DNA of 64,000 nucleotides from Chenopodium formosanum (GCA_024500155.1 CM044874.1:1491001-1555000); one strand, 5' to 3'; shown: positions 12,401 to 22,491, counted from the first letter of the stretch. Program-made: numbers and translations. Notes: generated by a model from the letters alone, not told the origin.

Positions 12401-12655
12401 GCTTCTGGGCGACGACCTAGCAACCCTTACATACTTATCACTGCACCCGGGTCTGGGAAGTGCAGCGCGTCGCTCAGTAGGGAACGCCCCAATGGCACGC
12501 CCTTGCTCATTTGACACCACACTCGGGCAATGTGGCGCGTCGCTTCTGGGCGACGACCTAGCAACCCTTGCATACTTATCACTACACCCGGGTCTAGGAA
12601 GTGCAGCGCGTCGCTGAGTAGGGAACGCCCCCACGAAAATATCTGTTTGGCTCAT
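9479..12655 (-). CDS. RTE endonuclease-reverse transcriptase polyprotein (1058 aa)
   Basis: The protein nicks target DNA and copies its own RNA at the nick (target-primed reverse transcription). Residues 9-102 are two tandem 47-aa copies starting GAFPT (at 9 and 56). An apurinic-type endonuclease follows from about 115: GSWNVGSLTG, LQETRW, GGDLNGHVG, TQIDFLLTR and QHRLLVMTI supply the usual Asn, Glu, Asp/Asn, Asp and His positions. The reverse transcriptase has CSNYRGIKL, QFGFMPGRST, IDLEKAYDKVPR, GLHQGSALSP and the catalytic FADD at 813-816. The C-terminus is a short basic region with GRGRPKMTW. No stop or frameshift interrupts the frame. The N-terminal repeat lies before the known domains and its function is unknown; translation could also start later. 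Confidence 0.93.
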   Translation of the reverse strand: MSQTDIFVGAFPTQRRAALPRPGCSDKYARVARSSPRSDAPHCPSVVSNEQGRAIGAFPTERRAALPRPGCSDKYVRVARSSPRSDAPYCPIGVSNNQGLGVGIRRERGRKEFSLRIGSWNVGSLTGKSAELVEVMKRRRVNIMCLQETRWTGEGARGLVLGYKVWYVGQETSHRTRNGGARNGVGVVLDERLATEVIEVYRKNDRLIRLKLLCGKEIVNVISAYAPQVGLDAEEKRQFWEDLDEVVQGVHHSEKLYIGGDLNGHVGASRDGYESVHGGFGYGQRDAGGEAIMDFAQSYDLILANTWFKKRDSHLITFRNGANATQIDFLLTRSIDRQSCINCKVIPGESVVTQHRLLVMTIRLKEKAKKKVRQEEPRIRWWTLRDTKAKVFTEKVIEEADWDGEVDPDMTWLRMKNCFLRVAKEVLGEVRGRTSVQRDTSWWNEEVKAVIKQKRECYQALGKCRSDETFAAYKEAKSKAKAAVRQAKEKAYQEVYEKLDSKEGERIIYKMAKRRQEARKDIGMVKCVKDKNQMVLVQEEDIKDRWKGYFDELFNGSNGVVIGDTSMSDEEINMEYVRRIRRVEVEIGLRKMKPKKAVGPDGVPIEVWRCLGKIGIDWLTNLFNKIWTATRIPQDWRKSTLVPVYKNKGDAQDCSNYRGIKLMSHTMKLWERVIEQRLRACTSISDNQFGFMPGRSTMEAIHLIRQMMEFYRVKKKDLHMVFIDLEKAYDKVPREILWWAMLKKGIPRRYVDLVKDMYRDVSTNVRTCGGLTKDFPITIGLHQGSALSPFLFATVLDELTRPIQDEVPWCMLFADDIVLVDETKDGVNVKLEQWRQRLESRGFKLSRSKTEYLVCRFGTQRGTSNEVVSLDGKDLTMSECFKYLGSIIQKNGDIDQDVTHRIKSGWLKWRAATGVLCDRSIPLKLKGKFYRTAIRPVLLYGTECWASKKEHIKKMEVTEMRMLRWMCGNTLRDRIRNEVIRKKVGVAGIVDKLRENRLRWFGHVRRRPEGAPVRRVEEWDHGGIKRGRGRPKMTWLEGVRKDMKCMDLREDEVLDRKG
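12375..12650 (-). repeat. 141-bp tandem duplication at the RTE 5' end
   Basis: GCGTCGCTTCTGGGCGACGA occurs at about 12395 and again 141 bp later, in the same context. The period is a multiple of three, so the duplication reads as two 47-aa protein repeats. The block is GC-rich and CpG-rich, unlike its surroundings. Confidence 0.85.
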
Positions 12656-12774
12656 GTCATGGGATGTGACGAAGTTTTATACTGGCTGTCACTGGCCTAC
12701 CGTAACCCTCCTCCTTTATCCAGGCTTGGGACTGGCAGCGGGAAACCCACTGGCGGAGTTAGAAACTTACACTT

Positions 12775-13060
12775 GAAGCTACAAAAAAAAAAAAGATTAA
12801 AAATAAAAAGAGGGTTGAAATTTTAGTGGGTTTATTTGTAGAAAAAATTCTAAAAGCAAAGTTTGAATCTTTTATAAGTAAATTAAAAATTAAATCTTTT
12901 TTGAGCTAATTTTGAGCTGAATGAAGATTAAATGAACCCTAATTCTGAATTTTTGTGGGGTAATTGATTTGCAGAGTATTTTTACTTTCTCTCTCTAAGC
13001 ACTAATTTTCTCTCTCTAAAAGTGAAAATGGAAGTTCCGGTGAAGATATTCGCAGGAATT
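12775..13060 (-). promoter_or_regulatory. Probable upstream leader/promoter of the kinase gene
   Basis: This lies beyond the RTE. Read on the minus strand it has GAGAGAGAAA-type pyrimidine/purine tracts (about 12985-13020) and an ATTAGGGTTC motif, typical of plant 5' leaders. No RNA evidence is available; assignment rests on position. Confidence 0.3.
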
Positions 13061-13660
13061 TGTTCCGGTCAGTATTGTGTTATTTTTTTAATTTAATAAT
13101 TTTTTATTTTGTTATTTGAAAAAAGTGAGAGGTAAAAATTAGATTTGATTTTTTTAAATAAAATGGAGAGAGAGAAAAAGGAGATATGAAAATACATGTG
13201 TCGAATAAGACGTGCACACGTGGAGAGCATATGAAGTGATTCATGTTTTTTTTAATAAAGAAAAATCTTGATGTTCTTAGTTTAGTATTGGGAGCTCAAT
13301 CACTCTCCAAATAATTTTGCTTGGCTTCGCTTGGGTTGCCCTTTGCTTCGAATTTGGAATTTAGGCCACCAACACAATGAATGGGTTAAGGCATAATTGG
13401 CTTATGCCGACTACTTCATTTGTTTCAAATTAGTTAATGCGGAGTACTTTTTTTTTCTTCTTATTTGTTCGTATATCGATGCATAAATTTACCTTAAATA
13501 TTCTAATTATTAATAATAAATTGAAAATTCTATTATAATAATTTCAACTTTGTCCGATTTATTTCGAATAATTAACTTTTGATTTCTCTTTAATAATCTC
13601 AACTTTCCCCTCCATTTGCATCAATTAATTCCAAACCGGTCAACAAAAATCATCAACCTA
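13061..13660. other. AT-rich intergenic DNA, no gene seen
   Basis: A/T-rich with short inverted patches, and no coding frame that I can support. Confidence 0.5.
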
Positions 13661-13663
13661 TTA

Positions 13664-13815
13664 GGGCATGTTCTCATTGACTGAACTCAGCTGAACTGAA
13701 CTGAACTGAACTAAACTAAACTGAACTGAACTGAAATGAATATTTTATAAGAGAAGAAAATTAGGAGCTGAACTGAACTGAACTGAACTGAATTTCAACG
13801 TAAGAGAACAGACCC
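13664..13815. mobile_element. Tourist-like MITE of the CAGTT/AACTG family, copy 1
   Basis: Ends GGGCATGTTCTC and AGAGAACAGACCC are inverted repeats, flanked by TTA on both sides (13661-13663, 13816-13818). The inside is two blocks of AACTG pentamers around TATTTTATAAGAGAAGAAAA. A 3-bp TWA target is characteristic of PIF/Harbinger-derived elements. Confidence 0.8.
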
Positions 13816-14864
13816 TTATTATAGGTTGCTTGACACGCATCGACATGTGAGTGATCCAATAAAAATTGAATAGCCCCATACCCAGCCTTGCAGACACCCC
13901 CTTACCCTGCCCCTTAGTCCAATAGCCACCCCCTCCCTCGCCCCACCGCCAAAACTACCTTTCTCCCACATCCAGTTGACCGAGCACACCCCCGAAACCG
14001 CCCCTGACTTAAACCACCCACCCCAAAACCACCCTAGACCCACACCCTAGAAACACGCCCCCCCCCCCCTTCCCCCACCTGAAACCTTTCTCCCACCCCT
14101 CGAAAACCTTTCCCCAACCCCTCGAAAATCTAATCGAAACCGGTGTTTTAGTGGTGAAGGGTCAGCAATTTTGTGGTGGGGAAGGGAGAGAGAAAGAAAA
14201 CAAGGAAGGGGGGTGGGCCAGTTTTGGAGGTGGAGAATGGAGGGAAGGTTTCCGGTTAAACTGGGGAGTGAGGAGGAAGGAATGGGGTTGGGAAAGGGGG
14301 AGTTCTTCCAATAGGGCTTAGAATGGGGGTGTTTGTTGTTTTTTTTTTTTTTTTGTTTACATTTTTAGATCGATAAATGTGCGACACGTGCCATATTAGG
14401 GAAAAAAACATTTTAACAGGTTGCCAATTTTTGGGACTCAATAAAGAAAATATACGTGAAAGTTGGGATTATTGCAGAATAATCGAAAGTGGAGATTATT
14501 CAAACTAAAAAATAGGCAAAGTTGGGATTATTATAATAAGTTAATAAGTAGATTTTTTAAATATAAACATTGAGTGAGAAAATCTACAAAATCTCACATG
14601 AATGTGATCTTCCTTATCTATAATTGAAAAAAAAAAATTAGTGAAGTAAAGTTTGCAAAAGTGCAAAAAATCAAAGTGTTTAATTTGAAATGAGGGACAT
14701 ATCAATGATAATTATTGAGTTTTCAAATTCAAATTTACGAGTAAATAAATAAATAACAATAAACTTTTTTAAAATTTAAATAAAAACGTCTTATCACAAT
14801 AAGACCACTTTGTAGGTAGGTTGGGCCAAGGGTTGAGAAACTGAGTACAATTATTGTCTAGATA
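13816..14864. other. Low-complexity intergenic DNA
   Basis: C-rich in 13870-14110 and G-rich in 14160-14330, then AT-rich. Open frames here are composition artefacts. No gene seen. Confidence 0.5.
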
Positions 14865-15179
14865 CACTAGTAGAAAATACGTAATGGCAAGCGGTTCAAA
14901 CCCCCTAATGGGAAGCGGTTCTGAACCGCATGCCTTTAGGGGGCTTGCCAATTGGTCTTTTAAATGACAAGCGGTTCAGAACCATTAGGGGTATTAAAAA
15001 TAAATATTTTTTTTTTTTTTTTGGTTTTTTTCAATTAAATTGATACATAATCAAACCATATATAAAAACATTAATATTTTTATTAATTAATTGTTATAAT
15101 ATTACAACTTCTGATTTTCAATCACAAAATAAAATAAATTAACAAAAAAATTAATAATAATTACAATTTATGATTTTCA

Positions 15180-15750
15180 ACCACCAAACACCACCAGCCA
15201 CCACCCCCACACCGCCAGTCACCACCCTACACCACCAACCAACAGCCACCAGCCAGTCAGCCACCACCCCACACCACCAGCACCACGACCCCCACCCACT
15301 AAAAAAATTCCCCCTCACCGAAACCACAACCCCCAGCCACCCACCCACCACGACCCCCCACCCAAACCACGACCCCCACCCATCAAAAAAAACCCCTCAC
15401 CGAAACCCACAACCCCCAGCCACCCACCCACCACGACCCCCCACCAAAACCACGACCCCCACCCATCAAAAAAACCCCATCACCGAAACCCACAACCCCC
15501 ACCCACCCACCCACCCACCACGACGACCTCCCACCCAAACCACGACCCCCACCCATCAAAAAAAACCCCTCAGCAAAACCCACAACCTCTAGCCACCCAC
15601 CCACCACGACCCCCCCAAAACCAGGTCCCCACCCACCAAAAATCCCCTCACCGAAACCACGCACGACCCCACCCACCAAACCAGATCCCCACCCAAACCA
15701 CGACCCCCACCCACTAAAACCAGCCACCCACCCACCACGATCCCCACCAA
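15180..15750. repeat. C-rich minisatellite inside the CACTA element
   Basis: Repeats built from CCACCCACCACGACCCCC, CACCCA and AACC-type words, with longer units of about 60-70 bp recurring (CATCAAAAAAACCCC then CACCGAAACCCACAACCCCC). Pro/Thr/His-rich frames on either strand are by-products of the repeat. Confidence 0.85.
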
Positions 15751-15845
15751 AAATCAAATTAAAATAAAATAAAATAAAAAAAACATCGATCTAACCCACC
15801 ACGACCATCTAACCCACCAATTTTGGCTTTAAATTATGGTTTTAA

Positions 15846-15903
15846 AGGTCAAATTCGACCATAAAAACTCTAGATCTAGAGTTTTCATGGTCGAATTTGA
15901 CCT
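15846..15903. repeat. 58-bp near-perfect palindrome
   Basis: Two 29-nt arms with one mismatch, centred on TCTAGATCTAGA. It can form a cruciform or RNA hairpin. It lies between the minisatellite and the right subterminal repeats of the CACTA element. Confidence 0.9.
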
Positions 15904-16448
15904 AAAAAACTTACACCTACACGCATGCACGAATTTGCTCGGAATTGTTCAAAATTTGGTTGAAATTATCCTCAAAATTTGCTCGAAATAATTACCCGGC
16001 TATGGTTTGAATTTGATGAGATGAAAAAGAACAAAGAAAAAGAGAGATTGAAAGAAGAAAGGGGCGAATTAGAGGGAAGAGAAGAGGAGAGAGAGGGAAA
16101 ACGGAAGAGGAGAGAGAGAGAGCAGCCAAAATGAAAGAGGAGAGAGTTGATCAGTAAAGAAAGAGGAGAGAGAGAAATAAAATAAGGGGGTGTGCGGATT
16201 TAGGTTTTTTTTTTTTTAAATGGCAAGCGGTTTGGGGTTGAACCGCTTGCCAATATATTAAATGGCAAGCGGTTCAACCCCAAACCGCTTGTCATTATAT
16301 ATATTGGCAAGCGGTTCGCGCCAAAACCGCTTGCCATTTAATATTACAGGTTTTTTAAAAAAATAGGTGAATGGCAAGCGGATTTTTAAAACCGCTTGCC
16401 ATTTAGGGCTTCCCATCACTTATTTTCTACTAGTGATAATATAACTTA

Positions 16449-17726
16449 GGTCTTGTTTGGTTGCACTTTAATAATGGGGGAAGTACAAATTCATGGAAAA
16501 TGTGTTTAAGAGTAGTTGTTTGGTTAGCAAAAATGTAGGAAGTGAAAATTCCTAAGGAATTTGGAATTCCTACAAAACATGGGAATTAATTTCCCACATC
16601 CTATCTTGGTCACTCAAATTTCCTACATGTATTTTGCGTGAAATTACATTATTGTCCCAAAATTTTGGGAAAGTAGTTGAAATTAGGAAAATTTGTCAAA
16701 AAAATCTTTTAAAAGCATCATTTTGCGAAAAAAAAAACCTTTTTATTTTTATTTCAAAAAACCATCACGTTTATTTTTTTGGAAGAGAAAGCCTATATCC
16801 CTAATTACCCTCTAATTAACATTATTAAACTCTAATTTCTTCTAATTAACATGATCCCTTTCCCCCTTTCTCCCTCCCCTTCCGCCTCCTTCATGCTCCC
16901 ATGGAATCACCCCCCCCACTGGACCCGCTGTCTGGATCCCCCCACCTTCAACGAACTCCTCCACATCCAGATGATCCTCCCTTTCCCCCTAATCACCGCC
17001 CGACAACCACCTCTTTAATTTTGAAAAACCCTAGAAAATTGATTTAGGGGTTTTTTTAATTGTGTGTATCTTGCTTGCAATGGATGCTTGTGTTGGCTTT
17101 GATTATGTATGTATGTATGTGATGCTAGGATTATTTAGAAGCAAATTACAATTGATTTGGATTTGATTTGATCATGTTTGAGTAAATAAGATCCAAAATT
17201 CGAAGGGAAGGCGGTGGTCGCCAACGGGGGAAAGGGACGGTCCTCTGGCGATGGAGGTAGGTCGCCGGGGGTGGGGGGATCTGAGTGGCAAGTTCGGTGG
17301 GTGAGGGGGAGGGGGAAGGGGAAGGGAGGAAGAAGGGGAAAGGGTGGTTGGTTGGTGGTTGGGGTGGTGGTTTTTTTTATGTATAAATTAAATCTTATTA
17401 TAAGTAATTGGGTGGGTTAGAGGTAAATTAGAAGAAATTGGAGGAAATTAGAATCAAATTAAGTTAATTAAAAGATAATCAAGGAAATAAGTTTCCTCTA
17501 GCAAAAAAAAAAGAACGTGATGGTTTTTTTTAACCATAAAGCTCTTAAAAGATTTTTTTTTCCGCAAAATGGTGCTTTTATATTTCCTATATTTCAACTA
17601 AATACAATTTTAGTAATTCCTAGGATATAAAATTTTTCATTATGTATTGAAACTTCTTATAGGCATTTAATTCCCATATGTAACTTTTTTTTTTTTGAAA
17701 GAATTCCCATATGTAACTAAACGGCC
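16449..17726. mobile_element. Long-inverted-repeat element, PIF/Harbinger-like
   Basis: Ends GGTCTTGTTTGGTTGCA and TATGTAACTAAACGGCC are imperfect inverted repeats flanked by TTA on both sides. Farther in, about 16640-16860 and 17405-17630 are diverged inverted copies sharing CATTTTGCG-AAAAA, ACCATCACGTT and TAATTAGA-type blocks. The centre is C-rich on one side and G-rich on the other. No transposase is recognisable. Confidence 0.5.
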
Positions 17727-18292
17727 TTAGGATTGTATTTTATTGGAAGTCTACGGTGGCCGGCAAAGTGGCAAAAGAGATCGAGCAGTTTGTTGTTCAA
17801 CACATTCATTTCATGAGATAGGCCATATTATTTGTTGGATAATATAAATAATTGTTTGAGTACTCCCTATATATTATAGTGGATACAAAATGTATATAAA
17901 TAGTAATCGTGGAACAAAGTGGAAATACTAGAAAATAGTATCAGCCCATCATACTTGATACTTGGTATCTCAGCACCATGAATATTTTATAAGCTCATTT
18001 GAGAATGTCCTAATTAAATAACTAACTTACCCATGTATTAAATTGTGACTTGTTAGTAGTTATAAATTTATAATTATAATGCCCATTTAAAAGAACTTTT
18101 GCTATATTTTATACAGTTTTATTTTTCTGATAAGAAGCCCCATTATTAAGCATTTAACAATGATTATGCCCAATCGTTAATTATAAGTTGTTACATACAA
18201 ATATACAATGGATTGCATTACATTAGTATAACCACCGGATAAGTATCAAACTTATAGATGGAGAAAGGATTGGATAAAAGCTCTTTGTTCAC

Positions 18293-18543
18293 TTTAGAAT
18301 TGACAGTGCGTCTTTTGTGTGGCCGGCCACACCATGTAGCCATTTATTAAAAAACAAAGTAACCCCTGTAACAATGACTCGATAACCCCTTGTAATACTG
18401 ACCATATAACCCCTATTATACTGACAAAGTAACCCTTGTAAAACTAAACGAGTAACTCCTATAACACTAACAAAGTAACCCTCATAATGGATGACCCCAC
18501 CGTGTGGCCAGCCATATATAAGACTTTGTGTAGAACTGAATAT
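18293..18543. mobile_element. Small TIR element with internal tandem repeats
   Basis: The outer segments are imperfect inverted repeats containing GTGTGGCCGGCCACAC (a perfect 16-bp palindrome at 18318-18333) and TGTGGCCAGCCA on the right. Between them, units of about 29-35 bp built on AAGTAACCCCTNTAACACTGA repeat four to five times (18355-18482). Related words recur downstream to about 18760 in the other orientation. No TSD was established. Confidence 0.4.
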
Positions 18544-19369
18544 ATTAATACTACTCCATCTAATTATCTTAAATAATATTCTTATATGTAGCTGGCCACC
18601 CTATGTGGTTGAGGCTGCTAATTCAAGAGTTACTTATTTCAAGGTTACTCAATCGGTCAGGGATTACTTATTTAGGGGTTACTTGGTCGGTTAAGAGTTA
18701 CCCTCACATAAAAAACACGCTAATTGACCGACTGAGCAACCCCGAAATAAGTACTCGGGCAAAAACATAAGTTCCATTATTACCTACAATAAACACAAGT
18801 ATGAATTCGTTGGCCATTACATAATTTGTCAGATGGTTAAATGGTAAGACAAAGTATAACATATTGTAACTTGTATTGGCGGAGCCAGGATTTCTAATCT
18901 GGGGGGACAAATTTTGGAAGTTCAATGTTTCGACAAAAATCTCAAGGAAAAAGAAAAATCACATAAATTGTTTAATATTTATTTGAAATCGTATACAAGA
19001 AGTATTCCTATATGGCAAAAGAGGAGTAAAAATGTTCATCGTATTTTAAGAAAATTATCCCACAAATGAATAAATATTTGTTTGTAAACCCAATTCCAAG
19101 TTATGTAATCCAATAATTGATAAATAAAAATCTATTACCTTATCATAATGTTAAATAATTAGTCTTTAAACAATTTGATGATAAATATATATGGAGGGAT
19201 TTGGATTACATTCGAAAAAAATAAACTTGGATTACATTAAAAAAAAAAAAAAAAAAAAAAAAACACAACTTTCTTTAATCAAATCTTATTATTACAAATG
19301 TACTATGTATATATAAATAAAATTTTAAAGTTATTTACACATAATTAATAAATGGTAATCTATTAATTA

Positions 19370-20541
19370 GAGTTAAGCACACAATTAGGTACTCAATTGT
19401 TAAAAATTTCACCTTTTACGTACTCAATTATTTTTACTTTGCTTTTGGGTACTGAGTTAAGAAATCAGGCCAAAAAAATTAAATCAGCCAAAGAATTCAG
19501 TACCTTGGGTTAAAGAATTTAGTACCCTTGGTTAAGTATGTGGGCCCCACCCGATTAAAAAATTCGCGGGTCAACCCATTTTTTTTTCCCTTTCTTTTTC
19601 TTTATTCCCCTTTTTGCCTTTATTCTTTCCCATTTCTGGAAACTTTGCTGCGAACGTCGAAGAACAACGAGCAACCTTTGTGCTCGAATCTGGGGAAAAC
19701 GACACCAAAAGCCGCCATTTTTTTTAGGTAAGCTCAATTTCTCATCGTTTATGTTGTTAATTTGATATAAATTTTGGATTTTTTGCCCATTTGTTGATGT
19801 TTGTTGCGACCTAGGGTTTTCGAATTTTGGGGTTTTTTTTGAACAAATTGATGATGTCGATTGGTTGTGGTTTTTGTGTTAAATTTGGGTTTACGAATTT
19901 TGTTTTTTTTTTTTTTTTGACAAATGGTTTTGGATGAATTTGTTAAGCAACAATGGCTGATTTTGTGGCTGGACAGAAGAAGCAACAATGGCTAATTTTG
20001 TGGCAGAGTTGAAGTACCAGCAGCAGGGGGAAGCATCAACCCTTCTGTTTCTGTTTTTTTTTTATTTTTATTTTTTTTTTCTACAAAATCTGGCAAAACC
20101 TTGCAGAATTTATGCCTAAATAACATGCTCAATGAACCTGTTTTGTTGCTGGTTAAGCTGTTGTTTTTGATGAATTTTGATGAATTTTCTTGCTATTTTT
20201 GACGAATGAATTTTGATGAATTATTATTGATGAATTTTCTTGCTGTTTTTGATGAATTTTCTGCCATGTTCATGCCTCTTTAAATAGAGAAACCAACGGC
20301 TAGTTTCTTAGTCAAATTTAATACAATTTTTTTTTATATAAATATTAATTTTTTAATCGGGTGGGGCCCACATACTTAACCAAGGGTACTAAATTCTTTA
20401 ACCCAAGGTACTAAATTCTTTGGCTGATTTAATTTTTTTGGCCTGAATTCTTAACTCAGTACCCAAAAGCAAAGTAAAAATAATTGAGTACCTAAAAGGT
20501 GAAATTTTTAACAATTGAGTACCTAGTTGTGTGCTTAACTC
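19370..20541. mobile_element. Mutator-like element (MULE) with 195-bp TIRs
   Basis: TIRs 19370-19564 and about 20347-20541 are nearly identical (a handful of mismatches by eye), starting GAGTTAAGCACACAA. A perfect 9-bp TSD TATTAATTA lies at 19361-19369 and 20542-20550, the length expected for MULEs. The 780-bp interior has no transposase. Its left part looks like a plant 5' UTR and first exon: a CT-rich stretch, a GC-richer segment, then AGGTAAGC like a splice donor at about 19728. It could be a captured gene fragment. Confidence 0.88.
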
Positions 20542-20712
20542 TATTAATTAAAAACATTAAAAAAAAATAATAATAAAAAAACCGATTGTTAATCATACTG
20601 TATGAACTATGAAGTAACTCATTAATAATCACAATTGACAAAGTAGTATACTAGTACTTGATTGAATAGTTAAATGAAAATAGTTAAGAAATAGGGGGGG
20701 GGGGGGAAAAGA

Positions 20713-20815
20713 GGTTGTTGAACATTAGAGTAATCAGAAAACAATAAAAAGTAGGAGAAAAAAAAAAAATTAAAAAGGCTGTTGAACATTAGAGTAATCA
20801 GAAAACAATAAAAGA
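20713..20815. repeat. Tandem duplication, period about 66 bp
   Basis: GTTGAACATTAGAGTAATCA and the following AGAAAACAATAAAA occur twice, separated by A-rich spacers. A G tract of 13 (20694-20706) precedes it. Confidence 0.85.
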
Positions 20816-20969
20816 AAAAAAAAAAAAAACCTATGCAAGTGTCAAATGTAGGATTCGAACCAGATCCAAGAGTAAACATTATTCACAACTCAACCATCAA
20901 ACCATTTTCTTCTTTGTGTCATTAACTGCATGGGTAATTTATTTATACCTTGTTCCAGAATTGTTTTAA

Positions 20970-21003
<34 letters not shown>

Positions 21004-21552
21004 GACAGCTTTCCCCCCATGTTCTAATGTGGCTCCGCCACTGCCGTCTTATAATGGTGCAAGATATGCCTCTCTACAACTCTTCCCTCTCATTATATGA
21101 GAAAGTTTGTCTAGTAACGCGACTCATTAAATACTTTAGAGGAAACTTGTTTGTTTTAAGTTATATTTTTGGTAACAATTGGATACCAACAAGTACTAAA
21201 TTTTGATTAGCACTAATAAAGCTACATTTTGATACTAAATAGATTTCAATTAAGCACAATATTTTTCATACTGTTCATAACTATTGGTGTTTTGTTGAGC
21301 TCGATTTATTTGTTGCTTGCCAAAACTTGTGTATTCTATGTCATTCTGCTCATTTCCCAAGATCAATGGAATATGGGATACAAAGCCGACAAATCGACAA
21401 TGGTATTGTTTGGTCTATCCTGTAGTATATTCAAAGACAAACAATTTGATTTTCAAACCGACTACTTATGCATGGTAAGGATATTGTACTTTCTTTAAGA
21501 GTGCTTTTAACATTTGAGCTATAAGGCTTCTTTGTGTAGTTTAACGAACTTA

Positions 21553-21744
21553 GGGTCTGTTCACATTTACTTAATTTCATTTTAACTCCAATCAGTTAAG
21601 TTCAGTTCAGCTTCAATCAGTTCAGTTCAGCTCCCAATTTTCTTCTATCATAAAATATTCATTTCAGCTCAGTTCAGTTCAGCTCCAATCAGTTCAGTTC
21701 AGTTCAGTTCAGTTCAACTCAGTTCAGTAAATGTAAACAGGCCC
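21553..21744. mobile_element. Tourist-like MITE of the CAGTT family, copy 2
   Basis: Ends GGGTCTGTTCACATTTAC and GTAAATGTAAACAGGCCC, flanked by TTA (21550-21552, 21745-21747). Arrays of CAGTT pentamers are interrupted by the conserved core ATAAAATATTCATTTCAGCT. Confidence 0.85.
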
Positions 21745-22491
21745 TTAGCCATAGCTTATACGGAGTAATTCTTATGGAGTATATTCTTCTACGTAGTATT
21801 AAGCATATGTCCAAATAAACAACTTTTTTCTAAGAATCATCTAGTACTCTCATTATTTACATAAGGCTAAGCAACAAGCAAGAAGAGGTTGCTAACTCCA
21901 TAACTCTACTTTTTTCCTGTTTTGGCACAAGTACATTTACAAAACTACAAAAGTACTCGAGTAGAATGTTGTTGGAAGATTAATTCAAGTAGTTGAGATC
22001 TTGAAAAATGTAGACCCTTTATTTGATAGAAGAATGTGAATAAATTTGGTTTGCTGGTCAACTTAATATTTTGAAGACCAAAATTGGTCAAAATAAGTTG
22101 TTTATGATGTCAAATAAAATAGAAATATGCTACTGACTTTTGACAATTATTTGTAGCGTAATTTGTCAATGACATTGTACCTTACGCGTTTATACCCCCT
22201 TAGTTTATAAGCCTAAATTGTTGAAATAAACTATTGAATTTGAGTACATCATTTTCTAATAGTCGTTAAACTTGTTTATGAAAATTAAACTATACTTTAT
22301 AATTTGCTTATAACTACTAATACCATTGGTTACAAAGGAAGTAAACAATTGTCGATATCTTTGGTCAACAATGAGCATAGTATTATTGGTACGAGCAAAG
22401 TTTAGGAGGTTGATATTTCAAATATAAGAAATTAAATTTTACTTGCTTCTAAATTTATATCTTCCCATAAATATTTCGTTGTCCTAATAAT

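Larger units (their letters stand above)
9377..12760 (-). mobile_element. Full-length RTE-clade non-LTR retrotransposon (LINE)
   Basis: The element is 3384 bp on the minus strand, bounded by a perfect 14-bp TSD (AGAAACTTACACTT at 9363-9376 and 12761-12774). It has a 105-bp 5' leader, one intact ORF (9479-12655) and a 102-bp 3' UTR ending in a TTGA tandem repeat rather than poly-A. A short element, a single EN-RT ORF, no gag-like ORF1 and a simple-repeat tail are RTE-clade traits. The exact TSD and open ORF argue for a recent insertion. It lies between the kinase start codon and the kinase's probable promoter. Confidence 0.93.
14865..16435. mobile_element. Non-autonomous CACTA (En/Spm-type) transposon
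   Basis: The terminal inverted repeats are CACTAGTAGAAAATA (14865-14879) and its complement ending TTTCTACTAGTG (16435), with a 3-bp TSD ATA on each side. Subterminal regions carry many copies, in both orientations, of a GGCAAGCGGTT motif (14883-14985 and 16220-16405), as expected for transposase-binding sites. There is no transposase. The middle is a C-rich minisatellite (15180-15750) and a 58-bp palindrome (15846-15903). 1571 bp. Confidence 0.92.
18874..21043. mobile_element. hAT-like element with CAGTGGCGGA-type ends, carrying a nested MULE
   Basis: The right end is GTGGCTCCGCCACTG (21043) and the left end TATTGGCGGAGCCAGG (18874); the inverted match is good for about 14 bp. Inside the right end are GGGGACAGCTTTCCCC (21001-21016), a long poly-A/T tract and, on the minus strand, a tRNA-like block at about 20845-20905 with a perfect B box GGTTCGAATCC. 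A 66-bp tandem duplication lies at 20713-20815. The MULE at 19370-20541 interrupts it. No TSD match, so it is old relative to the MULE. Confidence 0.6.

Noticed and set aside
13040..13075. Possible short first exon on the plus strand (ATGGAAGTTCCGGTG then a donor-like site)
   Set aside because: No following exon is recognisable; the minus-strand kinase leader explains the sequence as well.
15170..15757. Long Pro/Thr/His-rich (plus) and Gly/Trp-rich (minus) open frames
   Set aside because: They are translations of the C-rich minisatellite inside the CACTA element; neither has a start context or domain.
18355..18482. Regularly spaced units of about 30 bp resembling a CRISPR array
   Set aside because: Units are contiguous and degenerate with no unique spacers, in a plant genome; they are tandem repeats within a TIR element.
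21229..21498. 89-codon hydrophobic plus-strand frame
   Set aside because: AT-driven hydrophobicity, no recognisable motif, and no splice or promoter support.
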